DNA of 64,000 bases from Hoylesella loescheii. Lineage in GTDB: Bacteria; Bacteroidota; Bacteroidia; Bacteroidales; Bacteroidaceae. Each line of letters begins with the position of its first letter. The stretch's first letter is position 1. The position numbers and the translations under genes are program-made. The stretch is from positions 48,246-112,245 of the forward strand of contig JADYUK010000010.1 of the NCBI GenBank assembly GCA_021531755.1, read 5' to 3'. Positions 26,267 to 34,605 of the stretch are shown here, in pieces. The notes beneath the pieces were generated by a model. That model did not search any database. It saw only the letters and a program-made list of their open reading frames with translations, and was not told the DNA's origin.

Positions 26267-27001
26267 ATGAACACAATGACAGAGAGTGAAAAACAGATTT
26301 ACCGCATCGCCGGACTCGTATACCATGTTGAGGTATCAGAGAACGAGTGTGGGAAATTTGACGGTTTCATCGAGCCTGAGCCGTCCAATCCCCATGACCC
26401 TAACGCTATGGTCATAAAGAAGAGTGACGGCAGGACAGTGGGCTATATACAGCGTGAGAAGGTTGAGATGTTCTGCATTGTAAATGGCAGACGGCGCGTC
26501 CCGTGCGAGATAACGATAAGGGGAAGGAAAGAAGATGGCGTGCTCGTATATATTGAGGGGTATGTCAGACCGACCACCACCACCACTTTCTTGTTCCCTG
26601 GCGCTGTCCCCCTCGGGAATGGGGACAATGCTATGCCGTCAGGCACAACACCCCAAAGTCCTCTCCCCACAACCCCACGGCGCCCCAGACATGCCAGGAC
26701 AGGTCAGCAGGAGGCTGTACGGACTGCACAAAAGATGAACCGCGAGCCACTCCCTGCCGATGCGAGTCAGGGCAGTCTGGTTAGTCAGAAGTCCAGTCAG
26801 AAGTCCAAGACTCAGTCCAAGGCCCATCCAAAGCGCGCACGGCTGACCACCACCACACGCCCACTCACGACATCTACGGGCAATAATCCTCAGGCAGTCA
26901 GCGACAACCGGAATGTCTCTCCGCTTTCATCTTTTGAGCGCTTCCTGTTCATCATGATTGTTGTCGCCTTGCTTCTCGTGCTTGCCCATTTGCTCTCTTG
27001 A
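26267..27001 (+). CDS. HIRAN-domain protein with C-terminal membrane anchor
   Basis: 244 residues. The start MNTMTESEKQIYRIAG places the HIRAN domain at the N-terminus (about residues 8-105: IAGLVYHVE, FIEPEPSNPHDPNAMVI, TVGYIQREK). The frame continues upstream to 26132, but through direct repeats. HIRAN modules bind single-stranded or damaged 3' DNA ends in larger helicases; here it is almost the only domain. A low-complexity, basic T/S/P/K-rich linker of some 110 residues follows, then a single terminal transmembrane helix (FLFIMIVVALLLVLAHLL), making a tail-anchored layout. It stands alone between tRNA-Asn and a noncoding RNA. The cellular role is unknown. Confidence 0.7.
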   Translation: MNTMTESEKQIYRIAGLVYHVEVSENECGKFDGFIEPEPSNPHDPNAMVIKKSDGRTVGYIQREKVEMFCIVNGRRRVPCEITIRGRKEDGVLVYIEGYVRPTTTTTFLFPGAVPLGNGDNAMPSGTTPQSPLPTTPRRPRHARTGQQEAVRTAQKMNREPLPADASQGSLVSQKSSQKSKTQSKAHPKRARLTTTTRPLTTSTGNNPQAVSDNRNVSPLSSFERFLFIMIVVALLLVLAHLLS

Positions 27002-27184
27002 TGTGCGGATATAACTTTCAGCTACTTTGTTTTTGCTGTTTCATAAATGATATTTGTAATATCTGACCAACAACCCGCTATGTGTTTTTGTTGTATTTCG
27101 ACTATCAATCACTCGAAATGAACGATGAAACCGCAGTTTTTTATCCTATTTTCCCTATATAGTTGGATTTTTGTACACTCTATG

Positions 27185-27222
27185 TCTGATTCGTATAAAA
27201 TGCATGTTTTATACAAATCAGA
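27185..27222. other. AT-rich 38-bp palindrome
   Basis: TCTGATT-C-GTATAAAA and TTTTATAC-A-AATCAGA are inverted around TGCATG with one mismatch. It lies 180 nt after the HIRAN stop and 57 nt before the promoter of the noncoding RNA. It could be an operator or a terminator. Confidence 0.5.
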
Positions 27223-27278
27223 TATGTTTTATCCTCCTTTTTGCGTATAATTTTCGTACATGTGAAGTAAAAAAAGCG

Positions 27279-27286
27279 TAACTTTG
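27279..27286 (+). promoter_or_regulatory. Promoter of the intergenic RNA
   Basis: TAACTTTG in the context GCGTAACTTTGCATC is the same core as the tRNA-Asn and sufB-region promoters. No plus-strand gene follows until after the terminator at 27586. Confidence 0.65.
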
Positions 27287-27292
27287 CATCAG

Positions 27293-27586
27293 AAAAATAA
27301 AGCATAAGTCCTGTGCTCCAAACAGTCACATGTGAGATGTCAATGAGACATGTCTGAGGTGTGATGAGCAGGGGGCTAATACTAAAGTCGGTTATTATTA
27401 TTATGAAACATATTGCCGCTGTCTCTGTCCTTGTGAGAGGGTGATAAGATGAGAGGCCCAAGGCACAAGAACTAGACAGTGAACAGCGGAGACATAAACG
27501 TTTATGCCGCAGGAAGACAACAGGCATAAATGCTGGAAAAGTCCCATCATGGCTCATTTGAAAGCTGTGATGGGACTCTTTTTTTT
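27293..27586 (+). ncRNA. Probable structured noncoding RNA, unidentified
   Basis: About 290 nt lie between a good promoter and a strong terminator, with no substantial reading frame. Several helices can be seen: TCACAT...GTGTGA enclosing ATGTC/GACAT (27325-27365), CCGCTG/CAGCGG closing a central domain (about 27417-27490), and CATAAACGTTTATG as a self-complementary hairpin near 27495. Two tiny frames occur inside, 27403-27444 (13 codons, beginning ATGAAACATATT) and 27449-27475 (8 codons), so a leader-peptide role is conceivable. Motifs diagnostic of RNase P, tmRNA and SRP RNA were looked for and not found. 6S RNA is not excluded. Confidence 0.55.
27537..27586 (+). terminator. Terminator of the noncoding RNA
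   Basis: AGTCCCATCA (27540-27549) pairs with TGATGGGACT (27568-27577) and is followed by C and eight T (27579-27586). Confidence 0.85.
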
Positions 27587-27587
27587 G

Positions 27588-27984
27588 TTATCCACAGCCG
27601 AGGAGAGGCGACACACGTCCACATCTATCGTCTATCTATTTGTCTATCTATTTGTCTCTCCTTGAGTCTATGGGCGTGTGTCGCCCCTCCAGGGCTTTAT
27701 TATACTTGGTCATTTATACCCCACCTTACCTCCCTACGGTCAGTGGGTCCAAAGGACAAGTCTCCCACTCAGTCACTCCGTTCCTTCGTTTTCAGGTGGG
27801 GTTTGACTTTGTCTTCCTCTGTCACGATTAACTTTCGTTGAATATCGGCTGCACTCGGCATAGCCAAGCAAGCTTGACTCTGCTCTCGTTTGCACGATAT
27901 TTCGGGATAGCCCAAGCAAGCTTGGTCTCTCCTCTCGCTGCTCCATCGGTTCTAACAGTCGCGCCCCTCTGGGGCTGTGGATAA
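27588..27984. repeat. Intergenic repeats with DnaA-box 9-mers and an 11-bp inverted repeat
   Basis: TTATCCACA is at 27588-27596 and TGTGGATAA at 27976-27984; the latter ends a copy of the AACAGTCGCGCCCCTCTGGGGC repeat. Between them are an 11-bp perfect inverted repeat GGCGACACACG/CGTGTGTCGCC (27607-27617/27675-27685) around CTATCTATTTGT repeats, and two direct copies of ATAGCC-AAGCAAGCTTG (about 27859 and 27911). No gene was found in 27590-28104. Confidence 0.65.
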
Positions 27985-28104
27985 TAGTATCTTCAAGACG
28001 CGGAGCATGGACATGTTTTTTGACATAGATTGCAACATCGGCTGCCCCTGGTATACCTATCGTTACTTATTCTGGGTATTCCCGGACAGTTATAATACAT
28101 CAGA

Positions 28105-28141
28105 AAAAAGGCTGCCCCGGCATTGCGGAGCAGCCTTTTAC
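28105..28141. terminator. Terminator of the 28.2-30.1 kb secreted-protein gene
   Basis: AAAAGGCTGC pairs with GCAGCCTTTT (ending 28139) around CCCGGCATTGCGGA. An A-run on the left gives the minus-strand U-tract. Confidence 0.75.
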
Positions 28142-28222
28142 TGGTGTCTGCCTTGTCTGAGATGTCGGTCTGTATTGACAGTCTCAGATGCTTATCTTGT
28201 TGTCTGACGGGCTGTGTCAGGC

Positions 28223-30103
28223 TTATCTCTTCATTATCTTGCGTGTTGTGCCGTCTGCCAGGCGCTGTATGAGTATGCCGTGTGCGGCAGCTGTTGTCTC
28301 GCGTCCGTCGATGGTGTATGTCTTCTCGACGCTCTTGTCGGCAGTTGTTATGACAGTCTCTATGCCAGTCGGGTCATAGTCGCTGATGTCCACCTTCACG
28401 GCGTTGATGATTACGCCACCTTCATCCTCTACTATCGCTACGGCGTGGATGTTGTTGTTCTTCTTCGCTGTGGGGAGGACGTTCTTCAGTGCTGATGTTG
28501 TCGGAAGCTCGAGTGTGGCGTTGGTTGACGCTGTGCCGCCGTCGTTCATCGCTGCTATTGTTGGCACTGTGGTGAGGTAGTTGTCGTATGATGTTGCTAT
28601 GACGACATCGTTGTTAGGCATGTTCCTTACTGCTGCTGTGCCGTATTTTCCGCCATTGAGGAACATGTTAAGCCATTGGCTGTAGTCTTCTGACTGGTTT
28701 ATGTTGCTAAGGCCGTTGGTCTGGCTCCATGTGGGGCTGACGTTCTTGAGCTCGTCGGCTGTCAGCACATAGCTGACCTTCATGTTGCCTATCTCGTTTG
28801 TCAGGGCTGTGACGTCAGATGTTATTCTTACAGCTGTCTTGTCGTCAGATGTCCACATTGCCTTTGCTGTTATGTCGGCTAAAGGCAGCTCGTCGGCCAC
28901 CTCGTCGAGATACGCGCATAATATGTCACCCTCGTCGATGTACTGTCTGTTGAGCAAGAAGAATCCTATGCCTTGTGTCTCGCCGCCGTGCTTGAAGTAT
29001 TTGCTGGGGGCTATGTACATCGGGTCGTTGACATCGCTCTGGTGTAGCACTACTCCGATATATTTTTCCTTGTACAGCTCTCTTGCCTCCTCGTTTCCTG
29101 CCCATCCGAGCGGAGAGTTTCCATTGGTTGTTGAGGCTATTATCTCGCCTACGTTATGGCGTACAGACTCGCGGCTGACTGTCATGAGCGGCATTTTGAG
29201 CTCAGCGTCCTTGGCGGTGTTTGCGGCGTTGTTGATTTTCGTCACCTTGACTTTCAGCGCGTTGTTTGTTGTCACTGACGATGGCGCGGTGTATGTGAAG
29301 CTGAACGGTATGTCTGTGCGGAGGGCCTGGAGCTTCCCGTCGAATGTGCAGTCAACTGTCTCTTTCTTCTCTCCGTTGTCCACTTCGATAGTGAATGATG
29401 TTATCTCCTCTGGCGAACCTATTGTCACTACGGCGTCCATCTCGCACTTCTTTCCTGCCTTCGAGACGAGGTATGACTTGTCTGGTGTGAGCCATGCTGA
29501 GGGCTGGAGGTCGATATTGCTGACGATGGCGAGGACGGCGACGGGGCCGTAGCCGAAGGATGAGGCGTCATAGACGTATCCGTTGACAATGATGAATGTC
29601 TGTCCTGGGACGGATTCCTGCTTAGTAGCAATTGTTGCTGCATCCTGTGCTGTCTTTACTGTGAATCCGATGTATGCTCCCTCGGCTGGAATGCTGACGG
29701 GCTGCTTGAACTCTATGATGTTGAAGTCTCCGTAGGTCAGGCTTGTCGCGGTCTCCTGGTAGATGTTGTTTCCCTGCAGCGTGTTCCTAACCCATACTGT
29801 TACCTGCTTGGTGTCGTTGACCATCATTGGGAATGCTAATCCGGCTAATGTGGCTCCTGAGAACTGCTTGTCGCCTGGGACATAGATGCAGATGTCGTAG
29901 GTGGATGTTGTTCCTGGACCCACCAACGTGCCTGCCTCTCCGCCCTCGTAGTAGCCCCAGGGGTACTTGTCGGTCAGTGCGCGTGTGATGGCGCCTGGCT
30001 TCTTGAGTGTTGTCACATTGGTCAGCCCGCCTTTCAGGTTCTGTGCCATGAGGCATACTGATGATAGCAGCATGACGAATGTAAGGAGTAAAGATTTTTT
30101 CAT
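28223..30103 (-). CDS. Secreted protein of unknown function (weakly Omp28-like)
   Basis: 626 residues with a signal peptide (MKKSLLLTFVMLLSSVCLMAQ) and a Prevotella-type C-terminal signature (YTIDGRETTAAAHGILIQRL, then TRKIMKR). A beta-rich N-terminal domain (about 40-190: GYYEGGEAGTLVGPGTTSTYDICIYVP) is followed by Ig-like strands. The segment YIGVVLHQSDVNDPMY resembles the thioredoxin-fold Omp28-related proteins, though the usual cysteine motif is not seen. Its stop is followed by a terminator and its start by a near-ideal promoter, so it is a single-gene unit. It is probably exported to the outer membrane or beyond. No enzymatic function was recognised. Confidence 0.6.
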   Translation of the reverse strand: MKKSLLLTFVMLLSSVCLMAQNLKGGLTNVTTLKKPGAITRALTDKYPWGYYEGGEAGTLVGPGTTSTYDICIYVPGDKQFSGATLAGLAFPMMVNDTKQVTVWVRNTLQGNNIYQETATSLTYGDFNIIEFKQPVSIPAEGAYIGFTVKTAQDAATIATKQESVPGQTFIIVNGYVYDASSFGYGPVAVLAIVSNIDLQPSAWLTPDKSYLVSKAGKKCEMDAVVTIGSPEEITSFTIEVDNGEKKETVDCTFDGKLQALRTDIPFSFTYTAPSSVTTNNALKVKVTKINNAANTAKDAELKMPLMTVSRESVRHNVGEIIASTTNGNSPLGWAGNEEARELYKEKYIGVVLHQSDVNDPMYIAPSKYFKHGGETQGIGFFLLNRQYIDEGDILCAYLDEVADELPLADITAKAMWTSDDKTAVRITSDVTALTNEIGNMKVSYVLTADELKNVSPTWSQTNGLSNINQSEDYSQWLNMFLNGGKYGTAAVRNMPNNDVVIATSYDNYLTTVPTIAAMNDGGTASTNATLELPTTSALKNVLPTAKKNNNIHAVAIVEDEGGVIINAVKVDISDYDPTGIETVITTADKSVEKTYTIDGRETTAAAHGILIQRLADGTTRKIMKR

Positions 30104-30202
30104 GTGTAATTGCTTTTTAGATTAATGATATACGTTGTTGATTGGTTTCTTTCAGTGTTGATGTGTGCATGGCGTGATATCACATCATGCCAATGCCAGC
30201 TG

Positions 30203-30233
30203 CAAAGGTAATGATTTATTTCTTGTCTGCAAA
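30203..30233 (-). promoter_or_regulatory. Promoter of the secreted-protein gene
   Basis: Minus-strand TTTG (30233-30230), a 19-nt spacer and TACCTTTG (30210-30203) precede the start at 30103 by about 95 nt. Confidence 0.7.
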
Positions 30234-30295
30234 TTATTTCTAAACATAAATCCATCTCCCCATGCTTTTTTGTTGAGTATGGAGAGATGGATGGT

Positions 30296-30412
30296 CTGGT
30301 TGGTCTGGATTATCCGGAGGCTCCGGAGGCTCCGGATTGTCCGGATGTTCCGGGTTATCCGGGTTATCCGGGGCTTCCGGTTCTTCCGGAGTTTCCGGTT
30401 GTTCCGGGCTGG
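30296..30412. repeat. 9-bp-period tandem repeat (TCCGGnnnT), cluster 1
   Basis: About a dozen imperfect units of the form TCCGGATGT, TCCGGGTTA or TCCGGAGGC occupy the gap between the histidine kinase stop and the promoter of the secreted-protein gene. Clusters of the same unit occur at 34333-34475 and, in related form, at 49084-49182. Confidence 0.8.
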
Positions 30413-30413
30413 T

Positions 30414-32066
30414 TTATGCTTTTGTCCTGAGCGAGAACCTTATTGTCAGTCCTCCGCCTGGTGTTGTCTCGGCGCGGCATGTTCCTCCGTATACTGTGAC
30501 GGCGTTCTTCACTATGGCGAGTCCGAGGCCTGTCCCTCCGAGCTTGCGCGAGCGGCCTTTGTCGACACGGTAGAAACGCTCGAAGATATGCTTCAGATGC
30601 TGTGGCTCTACGCCCTGCCCGTTGTCGCTGACGAGGAAGTTGTACATTGTCCCCTCCTCGTTCTGCTCTGTGCCGCGGTATGCCATGCTCTCGCCGTGTT
30701 GCGCTGTGCTGTTGTCAGAGGCTCCAGCCAGGTCTTTCCATGCCCCCCTTGTTGTCTGGGTGTCTGCTCCAGCCAGGTCTTTCCAAGCCTTTATTGTCAG
30801 CGTGTCGGCTCCTGTGGCGTATGCTATGGCGTTGTCTATGAGATTGCGGAATATGCTGTAGAGGAGGCTTGGGTCGGCTGTCATCATTATCTCGTCGGGG
30901 AGTGTTGTCCTCACTCTTATGCCTTTCTCGCTGAGCTGCAGGGCTGTGTCGTCGAGTGCTGAGTTTATGATGTTACAGACATTGACATCCTGCATGGCCA
31001 TGACGTTGTCGGCGGCTGGCGCTGTGCTGGTGGTGTCTATGTTGTCGAGTTTTGTCAGCGCTGCCATGTCGAGCAGCAGCTTTGTCATGCGCTCGCTCTG
31101 TGCGTAGCATCTCTCCAGGAAGTGCTGGCGTTTCTCCTGTGGCATGTCGGGGTGGGAGAGGATGCTCTCGAGGTATCCGTGTATGCTTGCCGCCGGTGTC
31201 TTCAGCTCGTGTGCGGCGTTCTGTGTGAGCTGTCTCTTTATGCGTATCTTCTCCTCCTCGCTGTGTCTCAGTTTCCAGTAGAGTGTTATGATGGTGTGTG
31301 ATATGTCTCCGAGCTCGTCGTCGGGCAGGCGGCGCTCCAGCTCGTGGTCGAGCGCCTCGCCGTTCTCGGCCATCACGGCGAACTCTCGCAGATAGCCTAT
31401 GTGGCTTCCTATGCGCTGTGTGTAGCGGTAGAGTATGATGACGAGTATTATGCTGACGGCGAGCGCGTACCATATGTATGAGTGGTCTATCTGCAGCGAG
31501 CGTGTCAGCTCTGCCGAGTATGGTACGGCCACTCTCACGACGTATGGCCCTGTCAGTGCCGCTGAGTAGAAGTATGTCTCGTGTGTGGAGGCTGAGAGTC
31601 GCTTTATGTCATATCCGTTGCCGTGTCTGAGAGCCTCACGTATCTCGTGGCGTGTGCTGTGGTTTGCCATCCGTGAGACGTCCTTCTCGCTGCTGTCGAT
31701 GATGACGTTGCCGTGGCGGTCGGTCACGGTGACGCGCAGCCCCTGTATGTTGTGCGATGCTATGTATGCCCTGAATGCCTTGTCGTCGGTCATCTTCTGC
31801 CCCAGGGTCTGTCTCATCTCGTATATGTACATCTGGAGCCTGGAGTGCATGATATCTGTCTTGAACTCCTTCTCGCGGCGGTACTGGTATATACAGAAAG
31901 AGAGCACAAAGATGAGGAAGACGCTCCCTACGCTCAGGAAAAGGTTCTGTGTGAAGTGTCGTGAGAAACCTTTCCGGTGCGCGGCCTGTCTCCATTCTTT
32001 CTCTATACTCCCGTCGTGGCTGTTGTATGGTCTTGCCGTTATGTCATTTCTCGAATGTGTATCCAT
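30414..32066 (-). CDS. Membrane sensor histidine kinase (PhoR/BaeS type)
   Basis: 550 residues. Transmembrane helices are at about 41-61 and 198-213, with an extracytoplasmic sensor domain of some 135 residues between them and a HAMP-like segment after. The phospho-acceptor is H286 in NAAHELKTPAASIHGY. N box FRNLIDNAIAYA (406-417), G1 SDNGQGV (480-486), F box IFERFYRV and G2 GGTGLGLAIV are intact. Between N and G1 the catalytic domain carries a duplicated insert, AWKDLAGA at 427-434 and 442-449, from a 19-nt direct repeat. The start overlaps the response regulator by 23 nt, so the pair is co-expressed. The signal sensed is unknown. Confidence 0.88.
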   Translation of the reverse strand: MDTHSRNDITARPYNSHDGSIEKEWRQAAHRKGFSRHFTQNLFLSVGSVFLIFVLSFCIYQYRREKEFKTDIMHSRLQMYIYEMRQTLGQKMTDDKAFRAYIASHNIQGLRVTVTDRHGNVIIDSSEKDVSRMANHSTRHEIREALRHGNGYDIKRLSASTHETYFYSAALTGPYVVRVAVPYSAELTRSLQIDHSYIWYALAVSIILVIILYRYTQRIGSHIGYLREFAVMAENGEALDHELERRLPDDELGDISHTIITLYWKLRHSEEEKIRIKRQLTQNAAHELKTPAASIHGYLESILSHPDMPQEKRQHFLERCYAQSERMTKLLLDMAALTKLDNIDTTSTAPAADNVMAMQDVNVCNIINSALDDTALQLSEKGIRVRTTLPDEIMMTADPSLLYSIFRNLIDNAIAYATGADTLTIKAWKDLAGADTQTTRGAWKDLAGASDNSTAQHGESMAYRGTEQNEEGTMYNFLVSDNGQGVEPQHLKHIFERFYRVDKGRSRKLGGTGLGLAIVKNAVTVYGGTCRAETTPGGGLTIRFSLRTKA

Positions 32067-32736
32067 ATCCGAATCGTGTCTTTAGCTGTTTGCCGTACTC
32101 GCCTATCTTCTTCCTCAGGCGTGTTATGTTGACATCAACGGTACGGTCGAGGACATAGGTGTCTGTCGGCCAGCAGCGTCTGAGGAGGTCTTCGCGCGAG
32201 AAGACTTTGCCTGAGTGCTGCACGAGGAGCGCCAGAATCTTGTACTCTATCTTTGTCAGCTGTATGTCTTTCCCGTCTATTGTGACGGTCTTCGAGTTGT
32301 CGTCGATGCGCATCCTGTCGTATACTATGCATTCATCCTCGTTCTGTTCCTCTATGTGTTGTGTCCTTCTCAGCACGGCCTTCACCCTCGCCATGACCTC
32401 CTTCATGCTCAGCGGCTTGGCGATATAGTCATCGGCGCCGATGTCGAGTCCGCGTACGGTGTGGTCCTCGCTGTCGAGGGCTGTGATGAAGATTATCGGG
32501 ATGCAGGCTGTCGCGGCGTCCGATTTCAGCCGGCGTGCCATCTGGAATCCAGACATCTCGCCCATCATGACATCGAGAAGGATGAGGTCATAGTCAGTCA
32601 GTGGCAGCAGCAGGGCCTCCTCTGCCGAGTTTGCGGTATCGGCGATATATCCCTCCGTCTCAAGGTTATACTGCAAGATGTCACAAAGGTCCTGCTCGTC
32701 GTCGACGACAAGTATTCTGCTTTTTGTCTTCTCCAT
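32044..32736 (-). CDS. OmpR/PhoB-family response regulator
   Basis: 230 residues. The receiver domain has D11-12 acidic pocket residues (VVDDEQ), phospho-acceptor D55 (LILLDVMMG), the conserved T/S (FITALD) and K (IAKPLS). A winged-helix DNA-binding domain follows (TKIEYKILALLVQHSGKVFSREDLL, TVDVNITRLRKKIG, TRFGYGYTFEK). Transcribed ahead of and overlapping the histidine kinase, it is that kinase's cognate regulator. Target genes are not evident; the neighbouring BASS transporter is a candidate by position only. Confidence 0.92.
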   Translation of the reverse strand: MEKTKSRILVVDDEQDLCDILQYNLETEGYIADTANSAEEALLLPLTDYDLILLDVMMGEMSGFQMARRLKSDAATACIPIIFITALDSEDHTVRGLDIGADDYIAKPLSMKEVMARVKAVLRRTQHIEEQNEDECIVYDRMRIDDNSKTVTIDGKDIQLTKIEYKILALLVQHSGKVFSREDLLRRCWPTDTYVLDRTVDVNITRLRKKIGEYGKQLKTRFGYGYTFEK

Positions 32737-32840
32737 GATGGTTTTCTCGTTTTTAGCTGGGAGAGGGTCTGCCGGTTGCTTTGCGGCGGCGGGGCGGCGG
32801 GGCTTTTCTCCCTGTCTTCGTTATGGTTATGTTACGGATG

Positions 32841-32848
32841 CAAAGTTA
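32841..32848 (-). promoter_or_regulatory. Promoter of the two-component operon
   Basis: CAAAGTTA reads TAACTTTG on the minus strand, about 105 nt before the response regulator start. The -33 element is weak. Confidence 0.6.
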
Positions 32849-32926
32849 ATGGATTTGTTTCATTTTTGTGTCATCGTGTGTGTTAAATTATTGTGACATT
32901 TTCTTTCTTGCCGTTGTCCCCGCCGT

Positions 32927-33084
32927 AGGGTGTCGTGTGCGTGGTGTGCGGCGCTGGTGCTGTCCGGTAAAACCTCAGGGTGAGAAAATATTTAGGGTGT
33001 CGTGTGCGCGGTGTGCGGCGCTGGGCAGAGTCCCTTTCCCGTAACCAGTGTTTTTGGGCTGCCCATTCATACTGCATGAGCCGC
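32927..33084. repeat. 31-bp direct repeat pair and dispersed element
   Basis: AGGGTGTCGTGTGCG-n-GGTGTGCGGCGCTGG occurs at 32927-32957 and 32994-33024, identical except one base, with GCTGTCCGGTAAAA between the copies. GCCCATTCATACTGCATGAG and related sequence follow at 33060-33084. Nothing else is seen in 32850-33272. Confidence 0.7.
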
Positions 33085-33272
33085 CCATTGGTATTGTATT
33101 GGAGGCTCAAACAGTATCAATTCTCGCTTTGACGTTGTGACAAGAGCTTTGCCCGTGTTGCCTCCGCGCGTTTCTCATGGAGCCGCTCCGCCCCTCTCGT
33201 GCTGTCCTTTTCCTCTGCTGTTGCCGCCCTTCTTCTCTGCTGTTGCTGTCTGGCTGTTCTGCTGTCAGCCCC

Positions 33273-34307
33273 TCATGCCTTGTTCTTCTTGTATAGCTGC
33301 CATGAGTTGACTATATTGTGCCAGATGCTGTAGAATCCGCCTGTCACGCTCGTGACGGGGTCGAGGAACATCAGTCCCATCCAGATGGCGAAGACGGTGT
33401 TCTTCTGTCCCATGGCCTGTCCTGCTGTGATGGCCGAGCGTTCCTTGGCTGTGGTGTATGTCGCGGGGTCATACTTGTGTCTCTTCCACTCGTCGGGGGC
33501 CTTTGTCGGCTGCACGAGACGCATTCCTGTGTGCCGTCCCATCCAGAACTGCATGATGCAGCTGGCGAGGCTCACGGCGGCGAGTCCGGCGAGTGTCTGT
33601 GGCGCTATGTCGCTGTTGGCTATGGTGCGCACGGTGACGGTGATGGCGAGGGCGAGGGCCACGAGCCAGAGGTAGAACGCCATGTCGGGGATGGCGAGGA
33701 GACGGTCACGGAGACGTGGGGCGTAGTGCTGTATCATGACGGCGAGGAAGAGCGGGCAGAGCAGGAGGGGGAAGACCTTGCCCATGATGAGGAAGAGCTC
33801 AGACATGAAGTCCATACCCGCATGTGGCTCGACAAGGGTGAGGAATGCCGGGGCGACGACAGCCACCATGGTGTTGCAGACGACGATGTATGTCACTATC
33901 CCACTCAGCGACCCTCCCAGCTTCTGCACTATGACGGCGCTCGCTGTCGCTGTGGGGCATATGAAGCAGAGCATGGCTCCCTCAAGGATTATCTTCAGGC
34001 GGGGGAATCCCGCATTGCCTGCCATGAGCGCCAGGATGGCGCAGAGGGCGAAGATGAGGGCCTGGAGCATGAGCACGACGACATGCCAGCGGTGGGGCTT
34101 GAGGTCGTGGAGACTGACTTTCAGGAAAGAGAGTGTCAGCATGGCGAAGATGAGCAGCGGCTGTATGATGTGGGATATGACGCCGTACAGCGCGCCCTCT
34201 GTCCCTGACGATACGGATGCCTCAAGGATATAGTAGAGGATGATGCCGCAGAGCATGGAGACAGGGAGCTTCCATGTGCGGATGAGGTTTATGATGCGTT
34301 GTCGCAT
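33273..34307 (-). CDS. BASS-family (bile acid:sodium symporter-like) transporter
   Basis: 344 residues with about nine or ten hydrophobic helices. The layout resembles the BASS superfamily (MLCGIILYYILE, then PLLIFAMLTLSFLKVSLHDLK, FICPTATASAVIVQKLGGS and VVCNTMVAVVAPAFL). Bacterial members import or export organic acids with sodium; the substrate here is not identifiable. The C-terminal segment with WMGRHTGMRL and GQKNTVFAIWMGLMFLDP is well kept in Bacteroidales homologues. The gene has no operon partner. Its 5' leader consists of a long 9-bp tandem repeat. Confidence 0.72.
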   Translation of the reverse strand: MRQRIINLIRTWKLPVSMLCGIILYYILEASVSSGTEGALYGVISHIIQPLLIFAMLTLSFLKVSLHDLKPHRWHVVVLMLQALIFALCAILALMAGNAGFPRLKIILEGAMLCFICPTATASAVIVQKLGGSLSGIVTYIVVCNTMVAVVAPAFLTLVEPHAGMDFMSELFLIMGKVFPLLLCPLFLAVMIQHYAPRLRDRLLAIPDMAFYLWLVALALAITVTVRTIANSDIAPQTLAGLAAVSLASCIMQFWMGRHTGMRLVQPTKAPDEWKRHKYDPATYTTAKERSAITAGQAMGQKNTVFAIWMGLMFLDPVTSVTGGFYSIWHNIVNSWQLYKKNKA

Positions 34308-34332
34308 AGTTGTGTGAGGGTTTTGGGGGGGG

Positions 34333-34475
34333 CCGGGTTGTCCGGAGGTTCCGGATTATCCGGATGGCCCGGATGTTCCGGATTGTCCGGATGTTCCGGA
34401 TTGTCCGGATGTTCTGGATGGCCCTGATTGTCCGGATGTTCCGGGTCCTCCGGAGTCTCCGGATGACCCGGAGGA
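34333..34475. repeat. 9-bp-period tandem repeat, cluster 2, in the transporter leader
   Basis: About 15 imperfect TCCGGATGT-type units (TCCGGATTG, TCCGGATGG and so on) lie between the BASS gene start (34307) and the terminator of the preceding gene, so they are in or next to the transporter's promoter and leader. Confidence 0.85.
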
Positions 34476-34493
34476 TACCACCTTGTGGTTTAT

Positions 34494-34555
34494 AAAAAAA
34501 CTCCGGAGCATGGGGCCTGTCCGCGCTTCTGGGCGGTCAGTCTCTTGCTCCGGAG
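34494..34555 (-). terminator. Terminator of the thioredoxin-fold lipoprotein gene
   Basis: A 10-bp stem CTCCGGAGCA (34501-34510) / TGCTCCGGAG (34546-34555) is followed on the minus strand by seven T. Confidence 0.8.
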
Positions 34556-34605
34556 CGTTGGGCTTTCAGTTTGTGGCTGTCATCCCTTTATAATGTTGCT
34601 TGTCT

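Noticed and set aside
27293..27586. RNase P, tmRNA or SRP RNA
   Set aside because: The diagnostic conserved motifs (P4 of RNase P, tRNA-like ends of tmRNA, SRP domain IV loop) were not found.
33318..34208. Long plus-strand frame opposite the BASS transporter
   Set aside because: It is His/Glu/Gly-rich antisense shadow of a well-formed membrane protein, without family motifs.
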